This document shows, piece by piece, positions 26,668 to 35,389 of a stretch of 64,000 bases of DNA. This stretch comes from Zafaria cholistanensis (GTDB lineage: Bacteria > Actinomycetota > Actinomycetes > Actinomycetales > Micrococcaceae): positions 1 through 64,000 of the forward strand of contig NZ_BKDJ01000015.1 of the NCBI RefSeq assembly GCF_008580665.1, given 5' to 3'. The stretch's first letter is position 1. Every line of letters begins with the position of its first letter. The translations under genes and the position numbers were made by a program. Below the pieces are notes generated by a model. The model was not told the origin of the DNA. It worked only from the letters and a program-made list of their open reading frames with translations, and did no database searches.

Positions 26668-27145
26668 CACTCCGGTTCCGGCGATCATGCCGGCGCGCCG
26701 GCGGATCCGGCGCATGCAGTGCGGGGACGGGAAAGGCTGCGGCGCGGAAGCTGGTTCGGCCGTCGTGGAGTTCGTCTTCCTGGGAGTGCTGCTGCTGGTC
26801 CCGGTGGTGTACGCGATCCTCGCCGTCTCGCAACTGCAGGCGGCAGCGTTCGCCGCGGTGGGTGCGGCGGACCATGCGGCCAAGGTCTTCGTCGCGGCCG
26901 ACACCGAGCCCCGTGCCCGTGCCGCGGCCGTGGATGCCGCGGCCCGGGCGGTGCGAAACATGGGGTTGCCGGCCGGCAGCGAGGACGTCTCCGTCCGATG
27001 CTCCGGCCCCTGCCTGCACCCTGGCTCGCGGGTGACGGTCACCGTGACCGTCTCCGTTGCCCTGCCGCTGCTTCCGGCCGGGGCGGGGGCCGACGTCGGC
27101 CGCGCGTCCGCCTCGGCCACCCACCGGGTGGAGCGGTTCGGATGA
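26660..27145 (+). CDS. Second TadE/TadF-like pseudopilin
   Basis: The 161-residue protein has the AGSAVVEFVFLGVLLLVPV helix near residue 31, again with the pseudopilin Glu. A C-terminal domain containing a Cys pair (CSGPC, near 112-116) follows; it may form a disulfide. The ATG at 26660 lies inside the preceding gene, and the stop overlaps the next ATG (ATGA). Confidence 0.8.
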   Translation: MADTPVPAIMPARRRIRRMQCGDGKGCGAEAGSAVVEFVFLGVLLLVPVVYAILAVSQLQAAAFAAVGAADHAAKVFVAADTEPRARAAAVDAAARAVRNMGLPAGSEDVSVRCSGPCLHPGSRVTVTVTVSVALPLLPAGAGADVGRASASATHRVERFG

Positions 27146-27684
27146 GACGCGCGGCCGGGCGGATCTCGGGGGAGGATGGCCGGATCCTGGTCCTGGCCGC
27201 CGGCTACGTCTCCATTGCCCTGCTTGCCGTCAGCGCGACCCTTGCCGCGACGGCCGTGACCACCGAGGCGCGGCGGCTGCTCAGCGTGGCCGACGGGGCC
27301 GCCACCGCGGCCGCGGACCGGTACACCGTGGCTCAGGGTCCAGTTGAAAGGCAGGGTCCAGCCGGCAGCCAGGGCCAAGAGGGGATGCCGGGCCAGGAGG
27401 GGACGCAGGGCCGGTCCGGGGCGTCCGGTCCGGTGAACGGGAGCGTCGGGCTGGTGCTGACCGACACCGCCGTCCGGGCGGCCGCGCTGGAGTATGCGCG
27501 GGACGTCGGGGCGCCTGAGCGGTTCGACGGGTTTGCCGTCCTGACCGCCGGGGCGGATCCCGCCGGAACCACCGCCCGCATCCGGTTGGGCGCCACCGTG
27601 CGCCCGCCCATCGTCGGCTGGTTCGTGCCCGCAGGCATCCCGATCTCCGTCGAGAGCAGCGCCCGCACCATCCTCACGCGCTGA
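27142..27684 (+). CDS. TadG/Rv3660c-type secreted pilus protein with a collagen-like insert
   Basis: The 180-residue protein has an N-terminal membrane helix (about 14-40, [18 protein letters not shown]) and the helper TadE/TadG fold. The C-terminal domain ([29 protein letters not shown]) is typical of the last gene of actinobacterial tad operons. Residues 72-96 are uninterrupted Gly-X-Y triplets, a short collagen-like segment that is not usual in this family. It closes the operon; a hairpin follows. Confidence 0.75.
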   Translation: MRRAAGRISGEDGRILVLAAGYVSIALLAVSATLAATAVTTEARRLLSVADGAATAAADRYTVAQGPVERQGPAGSQGQEGMPGQEGTQGRSGASGPVNGSVGLVLTDTAVRAAALEYARDVGAPERFDGFAVLTAGADPAGTTARIRLGATVRPPIVGWFVPAGIPISVESSARTILTR

Positions 27685-27731
27685 AACCCGCCCTCACCCG
27701 CTAAGGCCCGCCCCATGCGCCGGTGCCGCCG

Positions 27732-27761
27732 CACCGGCCGGTCCCACGCGATCGGCCGGTG
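27732..27761 (+). terminator. Possible terminator of the pilus operon
   Basis: CACCGGCCG and CGGCCGGTG pair across a 12-base loop, just before the prfB -10 box (TACGCT, 27770-27775). There is no T-run. Confidence 0.4.
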
Positions 27762-27784
27762 GCATGCCGTACGCTGGAAGGACC

Positions 27785-28906
27785 ATGGCTGCAACTGACT
27801 TCGCCGCGGAAATCCGCGCCCTCCGCAACACGTACGCCTCCATCGAGGAAGTTTCCGACGTCGCCAAGATCCGTGCGGACATCGCCGAACTCTCCGAACA
27901 GGCCGGCGCCCCTGACCTTTGGGATGACCCCGCCTCGGCGCAGGTGGTCACCTCCAAGCTGTCCCACCGCCAGTCCGCCCTCGAGCGCCTCGAAAAGCTC
28001 GCGTCCCGCATCGACGACCTCGAGGTCCTCGTCGAGCTCGCCGCCGAGGAGGACGACGCCGACTCCCTCGCCGAGGCCGAAAAGGAGCTCGCCTCCGTAC
28101 GCAAGTCGCTGGCCGAACTGGAGGTCGTGACCCTGCTTTCCGGCGAGTACGACTCCCGCGACGCGGTGGTCACCATTCGCGCCGGCGCCGGGGGCGTCGA
28201 CGCCGCCGACTTCGCCGAGATGCTCATGCGCATGTACCTGCGCTGGGCCGAGCGCCACGGCTACCCAACCAAGGTCATGGACACTTCCTACGCCGAAGAG
28301 GCGGGGCTGAAGTCCGCAACGTTCGAGGTGAACGCGCCCTACGCCTACGGCACCCTGTCCGTCGAGGCCGGCACGCACCGCCTGGTGCGCATCAGCCCCT
28401 TCGACAACCAGGGCCGCCGGCAGACCTCCTTCGCCGCCGTCGAGGTCATCCCGCTGATCGAACAGACGGACTCGATCGAGATCCCGGACAACGAGATCCG
28501 CGTGGACGTCTTCCGCTCCTCGGGCCCGGGCGGGCAGTCCGTGAACACCACGGACTCGGCCGTGCGCCTGACGCACATCCCCACCGGGATCGTCGTGTCC
28601 ATGCAGAACGAGAAGTCGCAGCTGCAGAACCGCGCTGCGGCGCTGCGCGTGCTCCAGTCCCGGCTGCTGCTGCTGAAGAAGGAGCAGGAGGACGCTCAGA
28701 AGAAGGCCCTGGCCGGTGACGTGAAGGCGTCCTGGGGCGACCAGATGCGTTCCTACGTGCTCAACCCGTACCAGATGGTCAAGGACCTGCGTACCGAGCA
28801 CGAGGTCGGCAACACCTCCGCGGTGCTGGATGGGGAAATCGACGACTTCATCGACGCGGGCATCCGCTGGCGCGCCAACGCGCGCGTCGCCGCCGCCGCC
28901 GAATAG
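27785..28906 (+). CDS. prfB: Peptide chain release factor 2
   Basis: The 373-residue factor ends translation at UGA and UAA. It has the N-terminal helical domain, the SPF stop-codon motif (RISPFDNQG, near 200) and the catalytic GGQ (GPGGQSVN, near 248). The ATG at 27785 has GGAAGG before it. No in-frame TGA is present, so the programmed frameshift of many prfB genes is absent. It precedes ftsEX as in many actinobacteria, but here two CoA-transferase genes intervene. Confidence 0.96.
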   Translation: MAATDFAAEIRALRNTYASIEEVSDVAKIRADIAELSEQAGAPDLWDDPASAQVVTSKLSHRQSALERLEKLASRIDDLEVLVELAAEEDDADSLAEAEKELASVRKSLAELEVVTLLSGEYDSRDAVVTIRAGAGGVDAADFAEMLMRMYLRWAERHGYPTKVMDTSYAEEAGLKSATFEVNAPYAYGTLSVEAGTHRLVRISPFDNQGRRQTSFAAVEVIPLIEQTDSIEIPDNEIRVDVFRSSGPGGQSVNTTDSAVRLTHIPTGIVVSMQNEKSQLQNRAAALRVLQSRLLLLKKEQEDAQKKALAGDVKASWGDQMRSYVLNPYQMVKDLRTEHEVGNTSAVLDGEIDDFIDAGIRWRANARVAAAAE

Positions 28907-28991
28907 CCGCGCGGCGCGAAGCCCCGGGCAGCGCCCCTCCAGGCAGCCCCCCTCCAGGGACCGGACCGCGGCAACATCCGACGGCAGCATC

Positions 28992-29058
28992 CCCGGCCCG
29001 TCCTTTGCGGCACCGCCTTTCCCGGCCCGTCCTTTGCGGCACCGCCTTTCCCGGCCCG
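28992..29058. repeat. 29-bp tandem repeat, 2.3 copies
   Basis: A 29-bp unit beginning CCCGGCCCGTCC repeats exactly at 28992 and 29021, with a third 9-base start at 29050. It lies in the 349-base gap after prfB, which otherwise contains only the terminator at 29052-29090. Confidence 0.85.
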
Positions 29059-29090
29059 CCTCCGGCGCACCCCGCGCCGGAGGCGGGCCG
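29052..29090 (+). terminator. prfB terminator
   Basis: A perfect 17-bp GC stem (CGGCCCGCCTCCGGCGC and its complement) has a 5-base loop, followed by a T-containing stretch. Confidence 0.8.
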
Positions 29091-29255
29091 TTCCCGTTTC
29101 CGGGCCGGGAGCAACCGGAGGGCCGGCAACGGTTGCCTCCGCCGTCCGGGGGCGGTTGGATGGCGGCAAGGGTCCGCTGCGGGGCCCGCGGCCCCGCGGG
29201 GCCTGCACCGCGGAACCGGACGGGCGCGAGCCCCGGAGGAGGAAGGCCGCTTCAG

Positions 29256-30038
29256 ATGGCGATCGACAAAACCTATGCCACCGCCGCCCTGGCCGTGGCG
29301 GATATCCCGGACGGCGCCTCGCTGGCCGTGGGCGGCTTCGGGCTCTCCGGCAATCCGGTGCAGCTGATCGAGGCGCTGCTGGCCCAGGGCGCGGGCAACC
29401 TCTCCGTGGTCTCCAACAACTGCGGCGTCGACGGCTGGGGACTGGGGATCCTGCTCGAGGCCGGGCGCATCCGGAAGATGACCTCCTCCTATGTGGGGGA
29501 GAACAGGGAGTTCGCCCGCCGCTACCTCTGCGGCGAACTGGAGCTCGAGCTCACCCCGCAGGGAACCCTCGCCGAGAAGCTGCGCGCCGGCGGTGCCGGC
29601 ATCGCCGCCTTCTACACCCGCACCGGCGTGGGGACGCAGGTGGCCGAGGGCGGTCTGCCGCAGCGGTACGACGGCGCCGGGAACGTCGTGCAGGCTTCCT
29701 CGCCCAAGGACGTGCGCACCTTCGCGCCCGGCGGGACGGCCGCCGAGTACGTGCTGGAGGAGTCGATCGTGACCGACTTCGCCCTGGTCCACGCCGCCCG
29801 GGGGGACCGCCACGGAAACCTGGTCTTCAACAAGGCCGCCCGCCAGTTCTCCCCGCCGGCCGCGATGGCCGGACGGATCTGCATCGCCCAGGTCGAGGAG
29901 CTCCTTGAGCCGGGGCAGATCGACCCGGACGCGGTCCACCTGCCCGGCATCTATGTCCACCGCATCGTCGAGGTGGGCCGGAACATCGAAAAACGCATCG
30001 AAAAGCGCACCGTGCGCCCCCGCCCGGCGGAGGCCTGA
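29256..30038 (+). CDS. 3-oxoacid (succinyl-) CoA-transferase subunit A
   Basis: The 260-residue alpha subunit moves CoA from succinyl-CoA to acetoacetate or 3-oxoadipate. The family block [10 protein letters not shown] lies near residue 27 and [12 protein letters not shown] near 53. The [14 protein letters not shown] segment fits the ScoA/PcaI group. A strong GGAGGAGGAAGG site precedes the ATG. The B subunit starts one base after the stop. Acetoacetate or 3-oxoadipate use cannot be separated from sequence; no other aromatic-degradation gene is nearby. Confidence 0.92.
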   Translation: MAIDKTYATAALAVADIPDGASLAVGGFGLSGNPVQLIEALLAQGAGNLSVVSNNCGVDGWGLGILLEAGRIRKMTSSYVGENREFARRYLCGELELELTPQGTLAEKLRAGGAGIAAFYTRTGVGTQVAEGGLPQRYDGAGNVVQASSPKDVRTFAPGGTAAEYVLEESIVTDFALVHAARGDRHGNLVFNKAARQFSPPAAMAGRICIAQVEELLEPGQIDPDAVHLPGIYVHRIVEVGRNIEKRIEKRTVRPRPAEA

Positions 30039-30039
30039 G

Positions 30040-30711
30040 ATGGCCCTGACCCGCGAACAGATGGCCGCCCGCGCCGCCGCCGAACTGGCCGACGGCTCCT
30101 ACGTGAACCTCGGCATCGGACTGCCGACCCTGGTGCCCAACTACGTGCCCGCCGGGCGCACGGTGGTGCTGCAGTCGGAGAACGGGATCCTCGGCGTCGG
30201 GCCCTATCCCGACGAGGACCACGTCGACCCGGACCTGATCAACGCCGGCAAGGAGACCGTGACCGTCCTTCCCGGGGCCTCCTTCTTCGACTCCGCCACC
30301 AGCTTCGGGATGATCCGCGGCGGGAAGATCGACGCGGCGGTCCTGGGTGCCATGCAGGTGTCCGCCCGCGGGGACCTGGCCAACTGGATGATCCCGGGCA
30401 AGATGGTCAAGGGCCCTGGCGGCGCCATGGACCTGGTCCACGGCGCCCGGAAGGTGATTGTGCTGATGGAGCACGTGGCCAGGGACGGCTCCCCGAAGAT
30501 CGTCACCGAATGCTCGCTGCCGCTCACCGGCAGGGCCGTGGTGCACCGCATCATCACCGATTTGGCCGTCATCGACGTGACCGCCGCGGGCCTGGTGCTG
30601 GCCGAGACCGCCCCCGGCACCACAGTGGAGGAGGTCCGCGCCGCCACCGAGGCCCCGCTGGCCCTGGCCCCGGGACTGGAAGAGGGTTCCCCGCCGCCGC
30701 GGGAGGCGTGA
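30040..30711 (+). CDS. 3-oxoacid (succinyl-) CoA-transferase subunit B
   Basis: The 223-residue beta subunit carries the catalytic glutamate in the conserved [11 protein letters not shown] near residue 47. It also has [11 protein letters not shown] and the [14 protein letters not shown] block near 105. It pairs with the preceding subunit to complete the enzyme. The ATG at 30040 is one base past the upstream stop with a ribosome site inside that gene, so translation is coupled. Confidence 0.93.
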   Translation: MALTREQMAARAAAELADGSYVNLGIGLPTLVPNYVPAGRTVVLQSENGILGVGPYPDEDHVDPDLINAGKETVTVLPGASFFDSATSFGMIRGGKIDAAVLGAMQVSARGDLANWMIPGKMVKGPGGAMDLVHGARKVIVLMEHVARDGSPKIVTECSLPLTGRAVVHRIITDLAVIDVTAAGLVLAETAPGTTVEEVRAATEAPLALAPGLEEGSPPPREA

Positions 30712-30926
30712 GGGTCCGGCGCAGCAGGCGCGGGACCGCAGGGGCAGGGAACCGCAGGTGCGCGGAACCGCGCCGGGGCGGGGGAGCGGGCACCGGACAC
30801 TCCACGTGCAGTGCGGAGTTTCCGCAGGGCGGGATCCCGGGCAGGTCCCGGATCCATGGCCGGATTCACAGGAACCGCGGCGCGCCATGCCGGGCGTGCG
30901 TCCCCGGACCAGGTGGGGGCTGCCGC

Positions 30927-30932
30927 TAGAGT
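30927..30932 (+). promoter_or_regulatory. Probable ftsE promoter -10
   Basis: TAGAGT lies 84 bases before the ftsE ATG. The 305-base gap 30712-31016 holds GC-rich hairpins (for example GGATCCCGGG with CCCGGATCC near 30831) and no gene. Confidence 0.35.
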
Positions 30933-31016
30933 GCCTAGTGCCGGTGCCGCAACCGTTCCCTGCCAAAGCCCCGCATCCATGGCCGCGCACCGGTGGTCCC
31001 TGTGGGCGGAACCACC

Positions 31017-31802
31017 ATGATCAGATTCGAGCACGTCACTAAGATCTACGACCAGAAGTCCCGGCCTGCCCTGGACGGAATCGACATCGAGATCAACCGG
31101 GGCGACTTCGCCTTCCTGGTCGGGGCCTCCGGCTCCGGCAAATCGACCTTCCTGCGCCTGGTGCTGCGCGAGGACCGTGCCACCCGCGGTTCAGTGTATG
31201 TGGCGGGCCAGAACGTGGCCCGCATCCCCAGCTGGCGCGTGCCGCGGCTGCGCCGCGGCATCGGCGTCGTCTTTCAGGACTTCCGCCTGCTTCCCAACAA
31301 GGACGTCTTCGGCAACGTCGCCTTCGCCATGCAGGTGATTGGCAAGAGCCGCGCCGTCATCCGCGAAACCGTGCCCGAGGTCCTGCGCACCGTGGGCCTG
31401 GAGGGCAAGGGGCACCGGCTGCCGGGCGAACTTTCCGGCGGCGAGCAGCAGCGGGTGGCGATCGCCCGGGCCATCGTGAACCGCCCCGGCATCCTGCTGG
31501 CCGACGAACCCACCGGCAACCTGGACCCCGCCACCAGCGTGGGCATCATGAACGTGCTGGACCGGATCAACCAGAACGGCACCACCGTGCTGATGGCCAC
31601 GCACGACGACGACATCGTCAACAGCATGCGCCGGCGCGTGATCGAACTCTCCGCCGGAAAGGTTATCCGCGACGAGGCCGCGGGCGAGTACACCACCATG
31701 ATCCCGGTCATCAACGCCGACGGCACCCGCGAGCTGCAGCCCGCGGCCCGACCCGCCGCCCAGGCCATCGCCCCCTTCGACACCGAGGAGGACGACCTGT
31801 GA
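31017..31802 (+). CDS. ftsE: Cell-division ABC ATPase FtsE
   Basis: The 261-residue ATPase acts with FtsX at the septum to activate peptidoglycan hydrolases. Walker [10 protein letters not shown] lies near residue 36, the signature LSGGEQQR near 139, and Walker [12 protein letters not shown] near 160. The 40-residue C-terminal extension beyond the usual length is Ala/Pro/Asp-rich. The stop overlaps the ftsX GTG by four bases. Confidence 0.96.
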   Translation: MIRFEHVTKIYDQKSRPALDGIDIEINRGDFAFLVGASGSGKSTFLRLVLREDRATRGSVYVAGQNVARIPSWRVPRLRRGIGVVFQDFRLLPNKDVFGNVAFAMQVIGKSRAVIRETVPEVLRTVGLEGKGHRLPGELSGGEQQRVAIARAIVNRPGILLADEPTGNLDPATSVGIMNVLDRINQNGTTVLMATHDDDIVNSMRRRVIELSAGKVIRDEAAGEYTTMIPVINADGTRELQPAARPAAQAIAPFDTEEDDL

Positions 31803-32713
31803 GGCTCGCGTTCGTCCTCTCCGAGATCGCCTCCGGCCTGCGCCGGAACCTCTCGATGGTCGTCTCCGTGGTGCTGGTGACGTTCGTGTCCCTGACGTTT
31901 GTCGGCTCCGCCGCCCTGCTGCAGATGCAGATCAACCAGATGAAGGGTTTCTGGTATGACCGCGTGCAGGTGGCCGTGTTCCTCTGCGGCGAGGACTACG
32001 GGTCCGCCACGTGTGCCGAGGGTGCCGTCACCGGCGGGCAGCGCGAGGAGATCCGCGCGATGCTTGGCTCCGAGGCGGTGAAGCCCTACGTCGAAAGCTT
32101 CGAGTACGAGTCCCAGGAGCAGGCCCTGACCCACTTCCGCGAGCAGTTCCGGAACTCGCCCATCGTGGACACCGTCACCGCCGACCAGCTGCCCGAATCC
32201 TTCCGGGTCAAGCTGGTGGACCCGGAGAAATACGAAATCATCAACGAACTCTTTTCCTCGATGCAGGGCGTGGACGTGGTCGTGGACCAGCGCGAGCTGC
32301 TGGAAAAGATCTTCTCGATCATGAACATTGCCTCCCTGGTGGCGGTGGGCGTGGCCGCCGTGATGATCGTCTGCGCCATCCTGCTCGTGGCCACCACCAT
32401 CCGGCTCTCCGCCTTCAGCCGGCGCCGCGAAACCGGCATCATGCGCCTGGTGGGGGCGTCCAAGCTGGTGATCCAGTTGCCCTTCGTCCTCGAGGGCGTC
32501 ATCGCGGCCGTGCTGGGAGCCGTGCTGGCCGCCGCCGCGCTGTGGGGCGTGGCGCAGTTCCTCATCGAGGGCAGGCTGGCCCGGGAGTATCCGGGTACCG
32601 CGTTCATCTCCACCGGCGATGTCCTGCTGCTCTCCCCGGCACTGGTGGCCCTGGGGGCGCTGCTGGCTGGTGTATCGTCGGCCCTGACCTTGAGGCGCTA
32701 CTTGAAGGTTTAG
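31799..32713 (+). CDS. ftsX: Cell-division permease FtsX
   Basis: The 304-residue protein has an N-terminal helix (about 20-42) and an extracytoplasmic domain (about 43-170). The latter contains two cysteines ([10 protein letters not shown]) as in mycobacterial FtsX. Three C-terminal helices follow near 180-205, 225-255 and 275-297. The external domain contacts the partner hydrolase, here probably the M23 protein encoded next. Confidence 0.95.
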   Translation: MRLAFVLSEIASGLRRNLSMVVSVVLVTFVSLTFVGSAALLQMQINQMKGFWYDRVQVAVFLCGEDYGSATCAEGAVTGGQREEIRAMLGSEAVKPYVESFEYESQEQALTHFREQFRNSPIVDTVTADQLPESFRVKLVDPEKYEIINELFSSMQGVDVVVDQRELLEKIFSIMNIASLVAVGVAAVMIVCAILLVATTIRLSAFSRRRETGIMRLVGASKLVIQLPFVLEGVIAAVLGAVLAAAALWGVAQFLIEGRLAREYPGTAFISTGDVLLLSPALVALGALLAGVSSALTLRRYLKV

Positions 32714-32783
32714 GCCCCTGTGCCCCGCCCCGGGACCGCGGCGGGGCCCTCTGAAATCGGACCTCTGGAAAGGACAGGCTGGC

Positions 32784-34178
32784 TTGGCTGGATACGGACG
32801 CTGGAGTATGCCCAGAACGATGGCCGGAGTGGCGCTGGCGGCGCTGCTGGCGCTGGGCGTGGCCACCTCCGGCGCGGTCGCTGACGACCTCGATGACCAG
32901 AAGGCGCACATCGAGGAGAATATCCAGAGCCTGGAGGGGGACCTCGAATACCTCGACGCGGACATCCGGAAGACCGCAGCCCAGCTCAAGGACTACCAGT
33001 CCAAGCTGCCCGCCGCTGAGGCGGCCCTCGCCGAGGCCCAGGGCCGGGTGCAGGCGGCGGCCGACGAGGTGGGCGCTCTGGCCGCGCGCGTGGAGCTGGC
33101 GCAGGAGAGCAGGGGCCAAATCGCCCGGCAGGTGGCCGAGGACGAGGCCAAGTACAGGGACGTCCGCAAGGCCATCGGACAGATTGCCACCCAGGCGTAC
33201 AAGCGCGGGGGCGTTTCCGGCGACCTCACCCTGATCCTCGAGGCGGCCTCCGACGGCGACCTGGCCAACGGAATCGACCTGGCCGACCAGGCCATGCGCA
33301 GCCAGAACGCGGCACTGGACCGGCTGGGGCAGCAGGGCGCCACGGACCGCAACGCCCAAGCCCGCCTGGCCGCGGTGGAGGAGGAGATCGTGGGGCTCAA
33401 GGCCAGGGCGGAGGCCGCGCTGGAGCGCGAGCAGGCCGCCCGCGACGAAGCCGAGGAATCCAAGCGCGAGGTCGACGCACTGGTGACCCGCACCGAGGAA
33501 CTCACCGAGGAACTTGCCGCCAAGCGGCCGAAGATCCAGGCCCGCCTGGCCGCCCAGGAGGCCGAGCACGCGGCGGTCCTGGCCGACATCAAGGCGCGCC
33601 AGGAGAAGCTGCTGCGCGAGGCCGAAGCCCGGCGCAAGGCCGAGGAGGCTGCGGCCAGGAAACGCAACGCGGGCTCCTCATCGGGCTCCTCGGGAAGTTC
33701 CTCCTCGGGGAGTTCCTCCTCGGGAAGCTCCTCGAAACCGCAGACCTCCGTCAGCGGGTGGGGCCTGATCCGCCCCACCGCCGGCGGCTATATCACCTCG
33801 CGCTTCGGCTGGCGGCCCACCCCCGCCGGCACCATCGACTACGGCGGGCGCGGCGGCTACGTGCATGCCGGCGTCGACTGGGGATTCGGTGGCGCCTGCG
33901 GGGCTCCGATCCGCGCCGCGGCGTCGGGGGAGGTGTGGTTCGCGGCCATGTCCGCGTCCTCCGGCAACAAGGTCACGGTCAGCCACGGCGTGGTCAACGG
34001 CCACGCGCTGGCCACCAACTACCACCACATGTCCTCCTACGTGGTCTCCCCGGGCCAGCGCGTGGGCCGGGGGCAGGTCATCGGGTACGTCGGCACCACC
34101 GGCAACTCCACCGGCTGCCATCTGCATTTCGAGACGATCCTCGACGGCAGCGCCGTGGATCCGCTGGGCCTGCTGTAG
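32784..34178 (+). CDS. Secreted coiled-coil M23 peptidoglycan endopeptidase (EnvC/RipC-like)
   Basis: The protein has a signal peptide (about 9-33, cleavage near AVA-DD) and a long coiled coil (about 35-290). A Ser/Gly linker (about 296-322) precedes a LytM/M23 domain (about 340-464) with the zinc ligands HAGVD and HLHFE. The layout matches hydrolases switched on by FtsEX, and the gene follows ftsX after 70 bases. I list the TTG at 32784; the ATG at 32808 is the alternative and gives a cleaner signal peptide. A GC hairpin near 32724-32750 separates it from ftsX. Confidence 0.9.
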   Translation: MAGYGRWSMPRTMAGVALAALLALGVATSGAVADDLDDQKAHIEENIQSLEGDLEYLDADIRKTAAQLKDYQSKLPAAEAALAEAQGRVQAAADEVGALAARVELAQESRGQIARQVAEDEAKYRDVRKAIGQIATQAYKRGGVSGDLTLILEAASDGDLANGIDLADQAMRSQNAALDRLGQQGATDRNAQARLAAVEEEIVGLKARAEAALEREQAARDEAEESKREVDALVTRTEELTEELAAKRPKIQARLAAQEAEHAAVLADIKARQEKLLREAEARRKAEEAAARKRNAGSSSGSSGSSSSGSSSSGSSSKPQTSVSGWGLIRPTAGGYITSRFGWRPTPAGTIDYGGRGGYVHAGVDWGFGGACGAPIRAAASGEVWFAAMSASSGNKVTVSHGVVNGHALATNYHHMSSYVVSPGQRVGRGQVIGYVGTTGNSTGCHLHFETILDGSAVDPLGLL

Positions 34179-34235
34179 CGTAGGGGGGATGTTCCGCGCC
34201 GACGGCGGACCCCCAACGACTCCAGGAGGTGGCGC

Positions 34236-34709
34236 ATGCCCAAGGAAACCGGAGAAAAGGTCGTTGCGACCAACCGCAAGGCCCTCCACGACTACCATGT
34301 CCTGGATACCTACGAGGCAGGCATGGTGCTCAGCGGCACCGAGGTGAAGTCGCTGCGCGAGGGCAAGGCTTCCCTGGTGGACGGCTTCGGCCAGTTCTAC
34401 CGCGATGAGTTGTTCATCGAGAACGTGTACATCCCCGAGTACCTCAACGGATCCTGGACCAACCACGCCGCCCGCCGCCGCCGCAAGCTGCTGCTGCACC
34501 GGGCGGAGCTGGCCAAGATCGAACGCCGCATCCAGGAGTCGGGCTTTACGATCGTCCCGCTGAAGCTGTATTTCAAGGACGGGCGCGCGAAGCTGGAAAT
34601 TGGGGTGGCCAAGGGCAAGAAGGAGTACGACAAGCGCCAGACGCTGCGCGAGAAACAGGACAACCGCGAGGCCCTGCGCGCCATGCGCGAACGCAACCGG
34701 CGCGGCTGA
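34236..34709 (+). CDS. smpB: SsrA-binding protein SmpB
   Basis: The 157-residue partner of tmRNA rescues stalled ribosomes. It has [19 protein letters not shown] at the N-terminus, the [10 protein letters not shown] strand and a basic C-terminal tail ([19 protein letters not shown]). AGGAGG lies six bases before the ATG. The tmRNA gene follows 143 bases downstream. Confidence 0.97.
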   Translation: MPKETGEKVVATNRKALHDYHVLDTYEAGMVLSGTEVKSLREGKASLVDGFGQFYRDELFIENVYIPEYLNGSWTNHAARRRRKLLLHRAELAKIERRIQESGFTIVPLKLYFKDGRAKLEIGVAKGKKEYDKRQTLREKQDNREALRAMRERNRRG

Positions 34710-34756
34710 GCCCGAACCTCCGTTTCCTTCGGGACGGTTTCCTTCGGCACGGGGCC

Positions 34757-34788
34757 GGGAATGATTTGCGGGGTCCGTGGGTTAGAAT
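34757..34788 (+). promoter_or_regulatory. SigR-type promoter of the tmRNA gene, overlapping a TAGAAT box
   Basis: GGGAAT (34757-34762), an 18-base spacer and GTTA (34781-34784) match the SigR/SigH consensus exactly. TAGAAT (34783-34788) on top of it could serve the main sigma factor. The mature 5' end lies about 60 bases downstream. Confidence 0.75.
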
Positions 34789-34852
34789 GGATGTACCGCG
34801 GTGAAAGCTGCGGGAGGTGGGCGGCGACAGCAGCCCATTGGCAACAAAATAC

Positions 34853-35221
34853 GGGGATGATCGGTTTCGACGATGTGAGTCGCGACAGGTGAAGCGGGCC
34901 GAGGATGCAGAGTTATCTCGTAAACGCTCTCTGTAAACCAATAAGTGCCGAATCTAAGCGCACTGACTTCGCTCTCGCTGCCTAAGTAGCCAGACGGTCC
35001 GTCAGCCAGGGGATGCTATCGCCCCTGTTCCTGGCGTCAGCTAGATAGCCACTGCTGGCCACCTGGGTTACCGGGGTGGCCGGGACTTTTAGGTAACTGG
35101 GCCCGGATCAGACACTCGTTTGCATGATGTCTGGGGCCGAGAAAATCCGACGCAAACTGCGCCCGGAGAAGCCCTGGCAACACCACATCGGACGGGGGTT
35201 CAATTCCCCCCATCTCCACCA
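34853..35221 (+). ncRNA. ssrA: Transfer-messenger RNA
   Basis: The 369-base RNA begins GGGGATGATCGG and ends CATCTCCACCA, so the ends pair as a tRNA-like acceptor stem with an encoded CCA. The T-arm GGGTTCAATTCCC lies near the 3' end. The resume codon is GCC at 34947, and the tag reads AESKRTDFALAA before a TAA at 34983. This tag is a typical actinobacterial type. Confidence 0.97.
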
Positions 35222-35224
35222 CAA

Positions 35225-35263
35225 ACAGGAAGGGCCCCGCCACCGGCGGGGCCCTTCCTGTTT
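35225..35263 (+). terminator. tmRNA terminator
   Basis: A 17-bp perfect stem (ACAGGAAGGGCCCCGCC with its complement) has a 3-base loop and is followed by TT. Confidence 0.9.
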
Positions 35264-35389
35264 CCGCGGCAGCTATGGCGGGCCGCACCCGGCAGGGTGA
35301 CAATGCTGGCAAAGGGAAAACGCCAGGGCACCGTCGGGCCGGCGGCGTACCGGCTCCGGACAGGCCGCGTCAGCAGGGAGATGAAGACC

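Noticed and set aside
27785-28906. Programmed +1 frameshift in prfB.
   Set aside because: No in-frame TGA or CTTTGA slip site near the start; the frame is continuous.
14887-31013. A 22-bp exact repeat (14887-14908 in tadB and 30992-31013 upstream of ftsE).
   Set aside because: No structure, symmetry or shared context; probably chance in GC-rich DNA or a trivial duplication.
31017-31802. ftsE expressed from a SigR promoter, because GGAAC occurs upstream.
   Set aside because: No GTT at the required 18-base spacing.
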